Part shown: positions 40,669-54,100 of the stretch, piece after piece
Position numbering within the stretch: the first letter of the stretch is position 1
How the letters are laid out: the number at the start of each line of letters is the position of its first letter
Source of the DNA: Serinicoccus sediminis
Lineage (GTDB): Bacteria; Actinomycetota; Actinomycetes; Actinomycetales; Dermatophilaceae
DNA: 64,000 nt
Assembly: GCF_004153545.1 (NCBI RefSeq)
Contig: NZ_SDVA01000007.1
Location: 124,001 to 188,000 of the forward strand
Direction: 5' to 3'
Position numbers and translations under genes: made by a program
Notes under the pieces: generated by a model
What the model saw: the letters and a program-made list of their open reading frames with translations, nothing else
Told to the model about the DNA's origin: nothing
Database searches by the model: none

Positions 40669-42673
40669 TGAGGCCCGGCTCCGGCGCGTGGCGGGGGTCC
40701 GGCCGGTGGTCGTCGCGATGCTGCTGCGGCGCCTCGTCGGCGCGCAGGTGCCGCCTCTGCGTCTCGTCGGCGCCGAGGTGCTGCTGCTGCGGCTGCTCCT
40801 CGTGGCTGCCGGCGTGCCGCTCCTCCACGGTGGCCAGCTTGCCCAACGTGCGCGGCCGCAGCCGCTCGTCCGCCTGCCGGCGCAGCCGCCGCGGGTTGAG
40901 CCCGTGCTGGTCGTTGTAGCCCTTGGTGATGGCGGCCCGCAGCTCGCGGGCGGTCTCCGCCGGCTCGTCGGCGTCATGGACGATCGTGTCGACCAGGCCC
41001 TGGGCCTTGAGGTCGAGGGCTGAGGCCTTCATCGTCTCCAGGGTCATGCCGACCTGCTCGACCGTGGGGTTGGCCACGCTGTAGAGGATCGAGGCGGTGG
41101 ACCGCGGCTCGGACACGAAGCCCAGGGCGCTGTCGAGCATGATCGTCTCGCGGCCGAAGGGGGTCGTCGCCAGGCCACCGCCGGAGCCCATCGCCCCGGA
41201 GATCACCGAGATGGTGGGGTAGGGGTGCGAGGCGGCCCGCTTGATGCTCTGGGCGATGGCACGGGACTGACCGCGGCGCTCGGCCGCCATCGACGGCATG
41301 GCCCCAAGGGTGTCGGTGAAGAAGACGATGGGCAGGTCCCAGCGCTCGGCCGCCGTCATCATCCGCACGGCGTACTCGAAGTCCTCCGGACTCGGGTTCG
41401 CCGGACGCTTGCCGACATACCCCCCGGAGATGGTGTAGGACGGCTGGTCGCCGATGACCATGAACGACTGGCCGCCCAGGCTCGCCAGCGCCGCGATGAT
41501 GCTGGGGTAGGCCTTCTGGTCCTCGAAGCGCACGTGGTTGTAGAAGGGGACGGCGGCGTCGAAGACGTGCCGCAGGAAGTACTCGGTGTCCAGCCGTCCC
41601 GCCCCGGCGGCGATCTCGTTGTAGCGCGCCATGAGCGAGTCGCGCGTGCTGGCGCTGTCCCGGTCGCGGCGCTCCCGGGGGACGTCGACCGACTGCTCGA
41701 CCTCCTGCCGGTCCCACAGGGCGGCGGAGAACCCCTCGGGGCCGGCCGTGACCGTGCGCGACCCGGGCGCGACCGCGGCCTCGTCACGTGCCCGGTCGCG
41801 GTCGCCGGGCTTGATCCGGTGCGAGTGCCGCCCGGAGGTCAGCACCTGGCCGATGAACGAGATGAGCTCGTCGACATCCTTGACCAGGACGTCCACGTTG
41901 CGGTCCAGGTAGTTGGCCTCGGCGCTCTGCAGCCCGCGCGGCACCTCCCGGCCCTCGAAGGTCTCGATGACCCGGCGGCCGGCGAAGCCGTAGTCGGTGC
42001 CCTCGAGCGCGACGATGAGGTCGGCCACCGGCACCGCGCTGGCCGACATGCCGCCCCACACCTGGCCGGCGAGCACGGAGACGTAGGGCCGGTTCGTGGT
42101 GTGCTGGAACTTGTTGGCCGCCGCCGCCATCCGCTGCATCTGCACCAGGCCGAGGACGTTCTCGTGCTGCCGGACGCCGGAGGAGGCCCCCATGCTGATG
42201 AGCGGCAGCCCCTCGCGCTCGGCGAGCTCGGCGGCCTGGACGAACTTCTCCCCGGCCACCTCGCCCAGCGACCCGGCGAAGAAGGACCAGTCCACGACAT
42301 ACACGACGGCGCGCTCACCACCGAAGTGGCCGATGCCGAAACGCGCCGACTCGCTGGTGCCGGAGCGGGCCTCGGCGTTGCGCAGCTTGTCGGTGTAGCG
42401 CTCGATGGTGTCGCCCACCCGGCGCTGCAGCCCGATGAGGTCGTCGACGACGCGCAGGTGGCCGTAGCGCTCCTGGAGGTTGACCGCCTCGACGAAGGTC
42501 TTGACGGCATGGGTGGGGTTCAGACCGGGCCGCGACTCGTAGAGGCTGGCGACGGTGCGCGGCACGACCGGACGCCGGTCCAGCAGGTCCGGGGTGACCC
42601 CGCCCTCGCCGTAGACGTCGTCGACATCGACGTCGGAGTCCACCGGGTCGGGGGTGTCGCGCGGATCGGCCAT
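40658..42673 (-). CDS. Fused acetyl-CoA carboxylase carboxyltransferase (beta-alpha type)
   Basis: 671 residues combining both carboxyltransferase halves in one chain, used to make malonyl-CoA. The N half has RFGIGHFGGERAVVYVVDWSF, ISMGASSGVRQHENV and GQVWGGMSASAVPVADL. The C half has PFYNHVRFEDQKAYPSI, GDQPSYTISGGYVGKR, FFTDTLGAMPSMAAERRGQS and SGAMGSGGGLATTPFGRE. There is no N-terminal zinc finger. The ATG at 42673 has TAGCGT 8 nt upstream (leaderless). The last 55 or so residues are a Gln/His/Glu-rich tail, and the stop codon lies in what looks like IS sequence, so the native C-terminus may have been altered. Confidence 0.85.
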   Translation of the reverse strand: MADPRDTPDPVDSDVDVDDVYGEGGVTPDLLDRRPVVPRTVASLYESRPGLNPTHAVKTFVEAVNLQERYGHLRVVDDLIGLQRRVGDTIERYTDKLRNAEARSGTSESARFGIGHFGGERAVVYVVDWSFFAGSLGEVAGEKFVQAAELAEREGLPLISMGASSGVRQHENVLGLVQMQRMAAAANKFQHTTNRPYVSVLAGQVWGGMSASAVPVADLIVALEGTDYGFAGRRVIETFEGREVPRGLQSAEANYLDRNVDVLVKDVDELISFIGQVLTSGRHSHRIKPGDRDRARDEAAVAPGSRTVTAGPEGFSAALWDRQEVEQSVDVPRERRDRDSASTRDSLMARYNEIAAGAGRLDTEYFLRHVFDAAVPFYNHVRFEDQKAYPSIIAALASLGGQSFMVIGDQPSYTISGGYVGKRPANPSPEDFEYAVRMMTAAERWDLPIVFFTDTLGAMPSMAAERRGQSRAIAQSIKRAASHPYPTISVISGAMGSGGGLATTPFGRETIMLDSALGFVSEPRSTASILYSVANPTVEQVGMTLETMKASALDLKAQGLVDTIVHDADEPAETARELRAAITKGYNDQHGLNPRRLRRQADERLRPRTLGKLATVEERHAGSHEEQPQQQHLGADETQRRHLRADEAPQQHRDDHRPDPRHAPEPGLTTE

Positions 42674-42725
42674 GAGGTGCAACGCTAGCAGCAGGGCACC
42701 CTGCGGCCCGACAGGACGGAGCGCC

Positions 42726-42731
42726 GATAAT
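42726..42731 (+). promoter_or_regulatory. -10 box of the AEC transporter gene
   Basis: GATAAT, 6 nt before the GTG at 42738. The intergenic space (42674-42737) also holds the opposite-strand TAGCGT box of the carboxyltransferase gene, so it is a compact divergent promoter region. Confidence 0.5.
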
Positions 42732-42737
42732 GGCCGC

Positions 42738-43658
42738 GTGCTGTCGGTGCTGGAGGGGTTCTCGCTCATCGCTGCCGTCATCGCCGTGGGGTGGGTGCTG
42801 GCGCAGACCGGCATCTTCGGGCGGGACGAGCAGCGGATGCTGGCGCGGCTGACCTTCTGGGTCGGTTCGCCCGCCCTGCTCTTCCTCATCGTCGCGCGGG
42901 CCGACGTCGACGTCATCTTCTCCGGTTTCCTCGTGGCCACGGTCGCCGCGACCGCGGTCTGCGTGCTCGTCTACCTGGCCGTCGCCCGACGGCTGCTGCG
43001 GCGGCGGTGGGCCGACGCGGTGATGGGCGGGATGGCGGCGAGCTACGTCAACGCCAACAACCTCGGCCTGCCCATCGCCATCTACGTGCTCGGCGACGCG
43101 TCCTGGGCGGCCCCGGTGCTCTTCATGCAGCTGCTGTTCCTGCAGCCGGGCTGGCTGGCCGCCCTCGACGCGACCCGGGCCGGCCGGGTGTCCTGGGTGC
43201 GGGTGCTGCGCTCGCCGCTGACCAACCCGCTGACCATCGGGACCGTGCTCGGGCTGCTGGTCAACCTGTCGGGGTGGCAGCCGCCCGAGCTGCTGCTGGC
43301 GCCCGTGGAGCTCGTCGCCGGTGTCGCCGTGCCCTGCATGCTGCTCGCCTTCGGCATCTCGATGCGGCTGTCCCCGCTGCCCGGCCGCGAGGGCGGGCTC
43401 GCCGAGCCGGCGTCCGTGGTGCTCGTCAAGCTCGTCCTCATGCCGCTGGTCGCCGGGCTGGTGGCGGGCCCGCTGCTGGGGCTGCGGGACGCGGAGGTGC
43501 TCGCCGCCGTGGTCATGGCGGCCCTGCCCACCGCGCAGAACGTGCACGTCCTCTCGATCGCCTACGGGCGCGGGGAGCGGATCGCGCGTGACGGCGTCTT
43601 CCTCACCACGGTGCTCTCGCTGCCGGTCATGCTCGTCGTCACGGCCGTCCTGGGGTGA
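42738..43658 (+). CDS. AEC-family transporter
   Basis: A membrane protein of 306 residues with about ten hydrophobic helices in two five-helix repeats, as in auxin-efflux-carrier-type permeases. Conserved family features are ASYVNANNLGLPIAIYVLG in the first half and AALPTAQNVHVLSIAYGRG in the second. It probably moves organic anions or other small metabolites; the substrate is unknown. The GTG start is set by the -10 box spacing. It is divergent from the carboxyltransferase. Confidence 0.88.
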   Translation: MLSVLEGFSLIAAVIAVGWVLAQTGIFGRDEQRMLARLTFWVGSPALLFLIVARADVDVIFSGFLVATVAATAVCVLVYLAVARRLLRRRWADAVMGGMAASYVNANNLGLPIAIYVLGDASWAAPVLFMQLLFLQPGWLAALDATRAGRVSWVRVLRSPLTNPLTIGTVLGLLVNLSGWQPPELLLAPVELVAGVAVPCMLLAFGISMRLSPLPGREGGLAEPASVVLVKLVLMPLVAGLVAGPLLGLRDAEVLAAVVMAALPTAQNVHVLSIAYGRGERIARDGVFLTTVLSLPVMLVVTAVLG

Positions 43659-43660
43659 CC

Positions 43661-43666
43661 TAGCCT
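43661..43666 (+). promoter_or_regulatory. -10 box of the DUF3046 gene
   Basis: TAGCCT, 6 nt before the ATG at 43673. GGAGGT lies in between but touches the ATG, too close to act as a ribosome site, so leaderless initiation is likely. Confidence 0.5.
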
Positions 43667-43672
43667 GGAGGT

Positions 43673-43900
43673 ATGCGGTTGAGCGAGTTCTGGGACCTGG
43701 TCGAGCAGGAGTTCGGCTCCGGCTACGGCGCCGTCGTCACCCGCACCCAGTCGCTGGGCAGCCTGGGGGGACGCACCGCCGACGAGGCGCTCGAGCAGGG
43801 GGAGTCGGCCCGCCGGGTGTGGGAGGCCATCTGCCGCGACATGGACGTGCCCCCCGAGCACCACTACCTCCCGGACCCGCCCGCTCCGGACGAGCGGTAG
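43673..43900 (+). CDS. DUF3046 protein
   Basis: A 75-residue actinobacterial protein of unknown function. The pattern MRLSEFWDLVEQEFGSGYGAVV... LGGRTADEALEQGESARRVWEAICRDMDVPPEHH is the whole DUF3046 domain. It is usually encoded between clgR and recA; here it stands alone 5.6 kb before recA and 22 kb after clgR, so this locus has been split by insertions. Confidence 0.9.
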   Translation: MRLSEFWDLVEQEFGSGYGAVVTRTQSLGSLGGRTADEALEQGESARRVWEAICRDMDVPPEHHYLPDPPAPDER

Positions 43901-43926
43901 CTGCCGCCGTCCGGCAGGATGCCCCC

Positions 43927-44577
43927 ATGCCGCAGCAGGGGGAGGAGCTGACCAGGACCGCCTACGACACGGTGGCCGACCTCTACGCCGACACGTTCAC
44001 CTCGACCGAGCCCGAGCAGCCGCTCGAGCTCGCGATGGTCGACCACTTCGTGGTGCTGCTCGGTCACCGTCCGCGCGTGCTCGACGCCGGCTGCGGTGCG
44101 GGCCGGATGCTGCCCCAGCTCGCGGCCCGCGGCTGCCGGCCGGAGGGGGTGGACCTCTCGCCGGAGATGGTCCGTCGGGCGCGGGCCGACCACCCCGCAT
44201 ACCCGTCCACCGTCGGTAGCCTCACCGCCCTCGATGCCTCCGACGGCGAGTTCGACGGCGTCTTCTCCTGGTACTCCACCATCCACACGCCGGACGACCA
44301 CCTCGACCGGATGCTCTCGGAGATGGTGCGGGTGCTGCGCCCGGGCGGCCATCTCCTGCTGGCCTTCCAGGTGGGCGAGGGCGGCCGCGACATCGGCCCG
44401 GGCTTCGCGGCCCACGGGTTCCAGGTCACCCTGAACCGGTACCACCGCAGCGTGCAGGACGTCGCGTCCCGGCTCGGGAGGCTGGGTATGCCGGTGGTCG
44501 CCCGGCTGGAGCGCGACCCCCTCGGGTCGGAGGGGGAGCCCCAGGCGGTCGTCCTCGCCCGGCGGCCGACGGGATGA
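43927..44577 (+). CDS. SAM-dependent class I methyltransferase
   Basis: 216 residues with a Rossmann methyltransferase fold. Motif I is VLDAGCGAGRMLPQLA (about 59-74), the acidic end of strand 2 is EGVDLSPEMVRRAR, motif II is FDGVFSWYSTIHTPDDHL, and motif III is LRPGGHLLLAFQVG. It resembles small-molecule methyltransferases of the UbiE/Methyltransf_11 type; the substrate is unknown. The stop overlaps the next start (ATGA). Confidence 0.9.
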   Translation: MPQQGEELTRTAYDTVADLYADTFTSTEPEQPLELAMVDHFVVLLGHRPRVLDAGCGAGRMLPQLAARGCRPEGVDLSPEMVRRARADHPAYPSTVGSLTALDASDGEFDGVFSWYSTIHTPDDHLDRMLSEMVRVLRPGGHLLLAFQVGEGGRDIGPGFAAHGFQVTLNRYHRSVQDVASRLGRLGMPVVARLERDPLGSEGEPQAVVLARRPTG

Positions 44578-45064
44578 GCCTGCACCCTCGAGCGGGTCGG
44601 GGACGGAGAGGACGAGACGTGCGCGCGGACGACCGGACCTGGCGGCGTATGCCGCGGCTGCGGTGGGTCTGGCTGGCGATCGCCGTCTGCCAGGCCGCCT
44701 GCGGAGTGTACTTCGCCACTCAGGGTGAATGGGCGTGGACAGCCATCACCGCAATCCTCACCGTGACCTCGTACCTCCAGCACGTCGTGGCCAGCAGCGG
44801 CACCGTGGCCGACGTCCTGGGCCTCCGGCTGGGCCGACGGCATGTGCCCTGGGACGACGTGGTCGGGTTCCGACGGCAGGGCCGTGACCTCGATGTCCTG
44901 TCCCTGCGACTGGCGGACGGCTCCGAGGTGCCGCTGACCGTGCCCGGCGGCCAGCTGGACGAGCTGCTGGCCTCGCCCCCTCGCACCTGCGCGACGTCGA
45001 GGTGCGCCGCGGCAGCAGGCTGGCCGAGCTCCGCCAACAGTTGCGCGACACCGGCGAGGGGTAG
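44574..45064 (+). pseudogene. PH-like membrane protein with a 3' frameshift
   Basis: It starts in the methyltransferase stop (ATGA). Two hydrophobic segments (WVWLAIAVCQAACGVYFAT and AWTAITAILTVTSYLQ) precede a PH-like beta domain (RRHVPWDDVVGFRRQGRDLDVLSLRLADGSEVPL). After GQLDELLA the frame becomes unlike the rest. In the other frame, TCGCACCTG... reads SHLRDVEVRRGSRLAELRQQ and stops at 45062-45064. One extra C in the C5 run at 44976-44980 would restore the gene. So a one-base loss has changed the last 30 residues, or there is a base-calling error. The domain itself is complete and may still work. Confidence 0.65.
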
Positions 45065-45223
45065 ACCGGAAGCGCCCTGCCCGTGTCACTCCAGTCACGC
45101 CGATCACAGCCTGCGCCGACATGTCCGCAAGGCGGGGAGATAACCCGTGCAGATGAGCACATCTCCGCATCCTGGTGCCCGTGAGTCCTGTGTGACGCAA
45201 GGGGCGGCCCCCGGCTCCGGACC

Positions 45224-45287
45224 GGCCAGGCCTCGGGCCTGCCAGACCTCGGGCCGGCCGGGCCTCGGGCCAGCCCACCCTCGGACC
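45224..45287. repeat. Four tandem copies of a 16-bp unit
   Basis: Units GGCCAGGCCTCGGGCC, TGCCAGACCTCGGGCC, GGCCGGGCCTCGGGCC and AGCCCACCCTCGGACC run head to tail, ending just before the asd stop codon. Units 1 to 3 share CCTCGGGCC. They lie in the 228-bp gap between two convergent genes. They could form GC-rich hairpins that slow or end transcription. No gene is seen in the gap. Confidence 0.75.
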
Positions 45288-45292
45288 GGCTC

Positions 45293-49054
<3,762 letters not shown>

Positions 49055-49110
49055 GGGCACGCCTCGCGCTCGCGGCGGGTCGCGACACGCGGACGTGCCC
49101 CTGCGCGGTG

Positions 49111-49126
49111 TCGTACAGGTTTTCGA
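49111..49126. promoter_or_regulatory. LexA SOS box upstream of recA
   Basis: TCGTACAGGTTTTCGA matches the actinobacterial consensus TCGAAC-N4-GTTCGA at 10 of 12 fixed positions. It lies about 180 bp before recA, directly next to TACGGT (49128-49133), a likely -10 box. LexA binding is inferred from family knowledge. Confidence 0.75.
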
Positions 49127-49302
49127 TTACGGTATCCACATGGGGTCGCCGACCGGCGCCGTCGTCCACAGATCCGTGGTGGACGGGCAGGTGTGTCGGA
49201 GGCGGCGCCTAGCGTCTGACGCAGACATCGGGCCACCCACCGGGGGAGGTCCGCGGGTCGGTCGAAGGTAGGCGCGCCCGCCACGAGACGAAGGAGCACC
49301 GC

Positions 49303-50397
49303 ATGGCACAGGCCAGCAAGACCACCAAGCCCGTCGGAGCCGACACCGACCGGCTCAGGGCCCTCGACACGGTCATGGCCCAGATCGAGAAGCAGCACGG
49401 CAAGGGCTCGGTCATGCGCCTGGGCGACGAGGAGCGGCCGCCGATCCAGGTCATCCCCACCGGTGCCATCGCGCTCGACGTCGCGCTCGGCGTGGGCGGT
49501 CTGCCCCGTGGCCGCGTGGTGGAGATCTACGGCCCGGAGAGCAGCGGCAAGACCACGGTCGCGCTGCACGCCGTGGCCAACGCCCAGAAGGGCGGCGGCA
49601 TCGCCGCCTTCATCGACGCCGAGCACGCGCTCGACCCGGAGTACGCCAAGAAGCTCGGGGTCGACACCGACGCCCTGCTCGTCTCCCAGCCGGACACCGG
49701 TGAGCAGGCGCTGGAGATCGCGGACATGCTGATCCGTTCCGGCGCGCTCGACATCATCGTCATCGACTCGGTGGCGGCCCTGGTGCCGCGGGCGGAGATC
49801 GAGGGCGAGATGGGTGACAGCCACGTGGGTCTGCAGGCCCGGCTCATGAGCCAGGCGCTGCGCAAGATCACCGGTGCCCTCAGCTCCACCGGCACCACGG
49901 CGATCTTCATCAACCAGCTCCGCGAGAAGATCGGGGTGATGTTCGGCTCCCCGGAGACGACGACCGGCGGCAAGGCGCTGAAGTTCTACGCCTCGGTGCG
50001 CATCGACGTGCGCCGCATCGAGACCCTCAAGGACGGCACCGACGCGGTCGGCAACCGCACCCGCGCGAAGATCGTCAAGAACAAGGTGTCCCCGCCGTTC
50101 AAGCAGGCGGAGTTCGACATCCTCTACGGGCAGGGGATCTCCCGCGAGGGAGGCCTCATCGACATGGGCGTCGAGCACGGCTTCGTCCGCAAGTCGGGCG
50201 CCTGGTACACCTACGAGGGCGAGCAGATGGGCCAGGGCAAGGAGAACGCCCGCCAGTTCCTCAAGGACAACCCGGACATCTCCGAGACGATCGACCGCAA
50301 CATCAAGGCCAAGCTCGGCATCGGTGCGGCCCCGGCGTCCGACGACCTCCCGGACGGCGTGGACCCGGTCACCGGTGAGGTCTCGGTCGACTTCTGA
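49303..50397 (+). CDS. recA: Recombinase RecA
   Basis: Forms filaments on single-stranded DNA for strand exchange and triggers LexA cleavage. 364 residues. Walker A is GPESSGKTT, loop L1 and L2 regions are seen in [21 protein letters not shown] and [28 protein letters not shown], and the C-terminus is acidic. No intein is present. The ribosome site AAGGAG precedes the ATG. The leader is about 170 nt long with an SOS box near the promoter, unlike the many leaderless genes here. recX follows, sharing one base. Confidence 0.98.
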   Translation: MAQASKTTKPVGADTDRLRALDTVMAQIEKQHGKGSVMRLGDEERPPIQVIPTGAIALDVALGVGGLPRGRVVEIYGPESSGKTTVALHAVANAQKGGGIAAFIDAEHALDPEYAKKLGVDTDALLVSQPDTGEQALEIADMLIRSGALDIIVIDSVAALVPRAEIEGEMGDSHVGLQARLMSQALRKITGALSSTGTTAIFINQLREKIGVMFGSPETTTGGKALKFYASVRIDVRRIETLKDGTDAVGNRTRAKIVKNKVSPPFKQAEFDILYGQGISREGGLIDMGVEHGFVRKSGAWYTYEGEQMGQGKENARQFLKDNPDISETIDRNIKAKLGIGAAPASDDLPDGVDPVTGEVSVDF

Positions 50398-51008
50398 TGG
50401 CCGGCGCAGACCGACTGTCTGCGGCCCGTGAGGCGCTGGCGGCGGCGGAGACCTCCGCCAGCGCCTACGGGCTCCGCTCGGCCGGCACGGCCGACCGTGG
50501 AGGTCGCGCCCCGTCGACGGACGAGCCGGACCCGCACGCCGTCGCCCGCAAGATCGTCCTGCGCCAGCTCGCCATGGGTCCGCGCACCCGTCGACAGCTC
50601 GAGGACAAGCTCCGGGACCGCGACTGCGACCCGCAGGTGGCGGCCCGGGTCCTGGACCGGATGAGCGAGGTCGGCCTGGTCGACGACGAGGCCTTCGCGG
50701 AGATGTACGTCCGGTCCAAGCAGGAGACCAAGGGCCTCGCCACGACCGCGCTGCGTCAGGAGCTGCGGCAGAAGGGTGTCTCCGACGAGCTGGTCGACGC
50801 CACGCTGCAGGACATCGACCCTGAGCAGGAGAAGGAGCAGGCCCGGGCTCTGGTCGCTCGTCGGCTGCGGTCGATGCGCGGGCTGGACCGTGAGGTGCAG
50901 ACCCGGCGCCTGACGGCGTTCCTGGCGCGCAAGGGCTACGACGCCGGGGTGTCCTACCAGGTCATCCGCGAGGCGCTGGACGACCTGCCCGAGCACGGCC
51001 GCGACTGA
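50397..51008 (+). CDS. recX: RecA regulator RecX
   Basis: A 203-residue all-helical protein that caps and destabilises RecA filaments. Three-helix repeats are visible: ARKIVLRQLAMGPRTRRQLEDKLRDRDCD, VLDRMSEVGLVDDEAFAEMYV, LRQELRQKGVSDELVDATL and RRLTAFLARKGYDAGVSYQVI. A 50-residue disordered N-terminus precedes them. It starts on the last base of the recA stop (TGATG), so its level is tied to recA translation. Confidence 0.95.
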   Translation: MAGADRLSAAREALAAAETSASAYGLRSAGTADRGGRAPSTDEPDPHAVARKIVLRQLAMGPRTRRQLEDKLRDRDCDPQVAARVLDRMSEVGLVDDEAFAEMYVRSKQETKGLATTALRQELRQKGVSDELVDATLQDIDPEQEKEQARALVARRLRSMRGLDREVQTRRLTAFLARKGYDAGVSYQVIREALDDLPEHGRD

Positions 51009-51040
51009 GACCGCGGGCCGGCGCGATCTGCACGGCTCGC

Positions 51041-51082
51041 CCCTGCGGCCCGGTCGGGCGGTCGGACGCCCGGCCCGCAGGG
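51041..51082. terminator. Hairpin between convergent recX and tricorn protease genes
   Basis: CCCTGCGG (51041-51048) and CCGCAGGG (51075-51082) form an 8-bp stem. Inside it GGGCG (51056-51060) and CGCCC (51067-51071) can pair further. It lies between two convergent stops and could end both transcripts; no U-tract. Confidence 0.5.
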
Positions 51083-51110
51083 CGTGTCGCCCCGCGAGCC
51101 GGGGAGAGGA

Positions 51111-54100
51111 TCAGTGCCGCCGGACGCGCGGCCCGGGCAGCCCCGGCGGGGTCGCCGCGGGGTGCTGCTCCAGCAGCCGGAAGGCCTCCTCGATCGCCCG
51201 GTCCAGCTGGCGGTCCGTGCCGGTGGCGACATCGGCGGGGGAGTGGACCACCTCGATGTCGGGGTCGACGCCGTGGTTCTCCACGCCGAAGCCCTTGTCC
51301 TTGAGCCAGAAGGCGTACCGCGGCTGGGTGATCTGCGTGCCGTCCACGAGGTCGAACCGTCCGTCGATGCCGACGACCCCTCCCCACGTGCGGACCCCGA
51401 CGACCGGCCCGAGACCCATGGCCTGCGCGCCCGCGTTGACGATGTCGCCGTCCGACCCGGAGAACTGGTTCGCCACCATGACCACCGGCCCGCGCGGCGC
51501 CTGGGAGGGGTAGCTGCCGACCTCCTCATAGTGCCTCGCCGCGGCCCACCCGACGACCTTCGCCGCGAGGCGGGAGAGCACCAGCTGGCTGGTGTGCCCG
51601 CCGCGGTTGTAGCGGACGTCGACCACCAGCCCCTCGGCGCGGGTGGCGACGTGCAGGTCACGGTGCAGCTGCGCCCACCCGACGCTCATCATGTCCGGGA
51701 TGTGCAGGTAGCCGAGCCGGCCGCCGCCGTGCTCCTCCACGTAGGCGCGCCGGGAGGCGACCCAGTCCTGGTAGCGCAGCCCCTCCTCGTCGGGCACCGG
51801 CACCACGACCACCTGCCGGTCCGCACCGGCCCGCCGCAGCGTGAGCTGGACCGGCCGGTCCGCGGCGCCGACGAGCAGCGGTGCGGGCCCGTCGGCCGGG
51901 TCGACGGGTCGGCCGTCGACGGCGACGAGGACGTCGCCGGGCCGTGCGTCGACCCCGGCCGCCCGCAGCGGCGAGCGGGCCGCCGGGTCGCTCGACTCAC
52001 CGGTCAGCACCCGGTCGATGCGCCAGCCCTCGGCGTCCGGGGACAGGTCCGCCCCCAGCAGCCCGAGCCTGCGATCGGCGTCGCCCGGCGGCTCGGGAGG
52101 AGTGACGTAGGCGTGCGACGTGTTCAGCTCGCCGACCGTCTCCCACAGCACGTCGAGCAGGTCGTCGTGGGTCGCCAGCCGCTCGACGAGCGGTCGCCAC
52201 CGGCGCGTCAGCCCGTCCCAGTCCACGCCGTCCATGTCGGCCCGCCAGAACTGGTCCCGCATGATCCGCGCGTTCTCGTCGAACATCTGGTGCCACCGGG
52301 CACGGGGGTCGACCTCGAGCCGGATCCGCGTCAGGTCGACGTCGACCTTGTCCGACGGTGACGCGTCCTCCTCGGGCTTGCGGTCGGTGGGCTGCACGTG
52401 CAGGGACTCCTCGTGCTGCACGACGACCCGCTCCCCGTCCCCGGAGACGTGGAACCGGTCCACCGCGGTCGCCACGGTCGTCAGCGTGCGCTTGGTGAAG
52501 CTGAAGAACTCGAGCGCGTCGGTGGGCTCGTCGCCGTCGACGCCGGCCCGGCGGCTCCCGAGCTCGCCGGCCGCCCCGCTGACCCGGACCCAGAGCACGC
52601 CGTCCTTGGCCGCCCGCAGGTCCCGGTAGTCGTCGGAGGGCACCGGGAACGGGGTGATCCGCTGCTCCGCGCCGTCGACGTCCAGGTCCGGGCTCGCCGG
52701 TGCCGCGGTGGCCGCGTCGCCCGGGTCCGGGGTGTCCTGCGCCCCTGTGCCGTCCGCGGCCTCGCTGATCCGCCAGCCCTGCACGCTGGGCGCGAAGGGT
52801 GCGGCGTCCGCAGCGGCGAGCGGGATCAGCCAGGGCCGGGTCGCGCCGGTGAAGCTGAGCGCGAACTCGTGCGCCGCATACGTCGGGTCGAAGGTCCGGT
52901 CGGAGAGGAACACCAGCGCCTTCCCGTCACGGGTGAAGTCGACGTCGCGGTCGTGGTAGCGCCCGCTCGTCACGGCGACGGGTTCGGCACCGGCACGCAC
53001 GTCCAGCACCATGAGCTGGTGGTGCTCGCCCTCGCCGGCGGTGGGCTGGCTCCAGGCGAGATAGCGGCCGTCCGGCGAGAAGCGGGGGGTGAGCGCCTCG
53101 CCCTGGACCGACCGGCCGACCACGCGGGCCTGCCCGGTCTCGACGTCGACGACCCGCACCGCCCCGTCGTGGCTGAGGCAGGCCAGTGCGGTGCCGTCGG
53201 GCGCCGCCGCGAGGTGCAGCACCCGGCCGAGCTCACCGCCGCACAGGCGTCGTGGCGAGGCCGCACCGTCCAGCCGGTGGATCTCCAGGGAGTCCTCGCC
53301 CTCCACGTCGGTGACGAGCACGGCGGCGTCCTGGCCGAGGAAGACGGGCTCCCGGGTGCGCACCGCCGAGTCCGCGACGAGCGCCCGCACCGGCCCCGAC
53401 CGGTGGCTCACCCAGAAGGTCGCACCGTGGGTGCCGACGAGGCTGGCGTCCCCGCCCCGGTCGACCGCCAGGTGGTCCAGCCGCTGCGCGGCCTCGACGG
53501 TATGCCGTGCCGGACGTCCCACCGGCAGATCCACCTCGACCCGGCGCGGGGTGGCGTCGAGAGAGTCGAGCAGCCACAGCTCGCCACGGCTGTGCCACAC
53601 GACCCGCCGGCCGTCGGTGGTCGCGTCGCGGACGTAGCCCTGCGCGCCGTCCTGGTGGGTGAGCTGCCGGGGACGGGTGGCCACCTTGCGGAGCCGGCGT
53701 CGGGTGCCGCCCGGCGACTCCCACGCCCACAGGTTGGCCTGCTCGTCCGCGGCCTCCGGGAAGTGCGCCGCCCGGTCGGACACGAAGAGCAGGGTGTCAC
53801 CCACCCACAGCGGGTCGACGAGCGCCGCGGGCTCGTCGTCGAGCAGCTGGGTCCAGGTGCCGTCGCCGGCCTCGTCGAGCCACAGCCGCGGGGCCGTGCC
53901 GCCGCGGTACCGCTTCCACTGGGCGGGCGGCCGGCTGCCGACGGTGCTCAGGGCCACCGCGCCGTCCGCCCGGACGGCGACGCCCCAGGCCGGGCCCCAC
54001 GGCATACGCTCCACCGCCCCGTCCAGCGAGACCGCCTTGACCTCGGCGTGCCGCACGTTGACCTCACCGCCGTTGCTGGCGACGAGCACCCGGCCCTGCG

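Noticed and set aside
45224-45287. Tandem repeats considered as a CRISPR array
   Set aside because: Units are only 16 bp, directly joined without unique spacers, and no cas gene is present.
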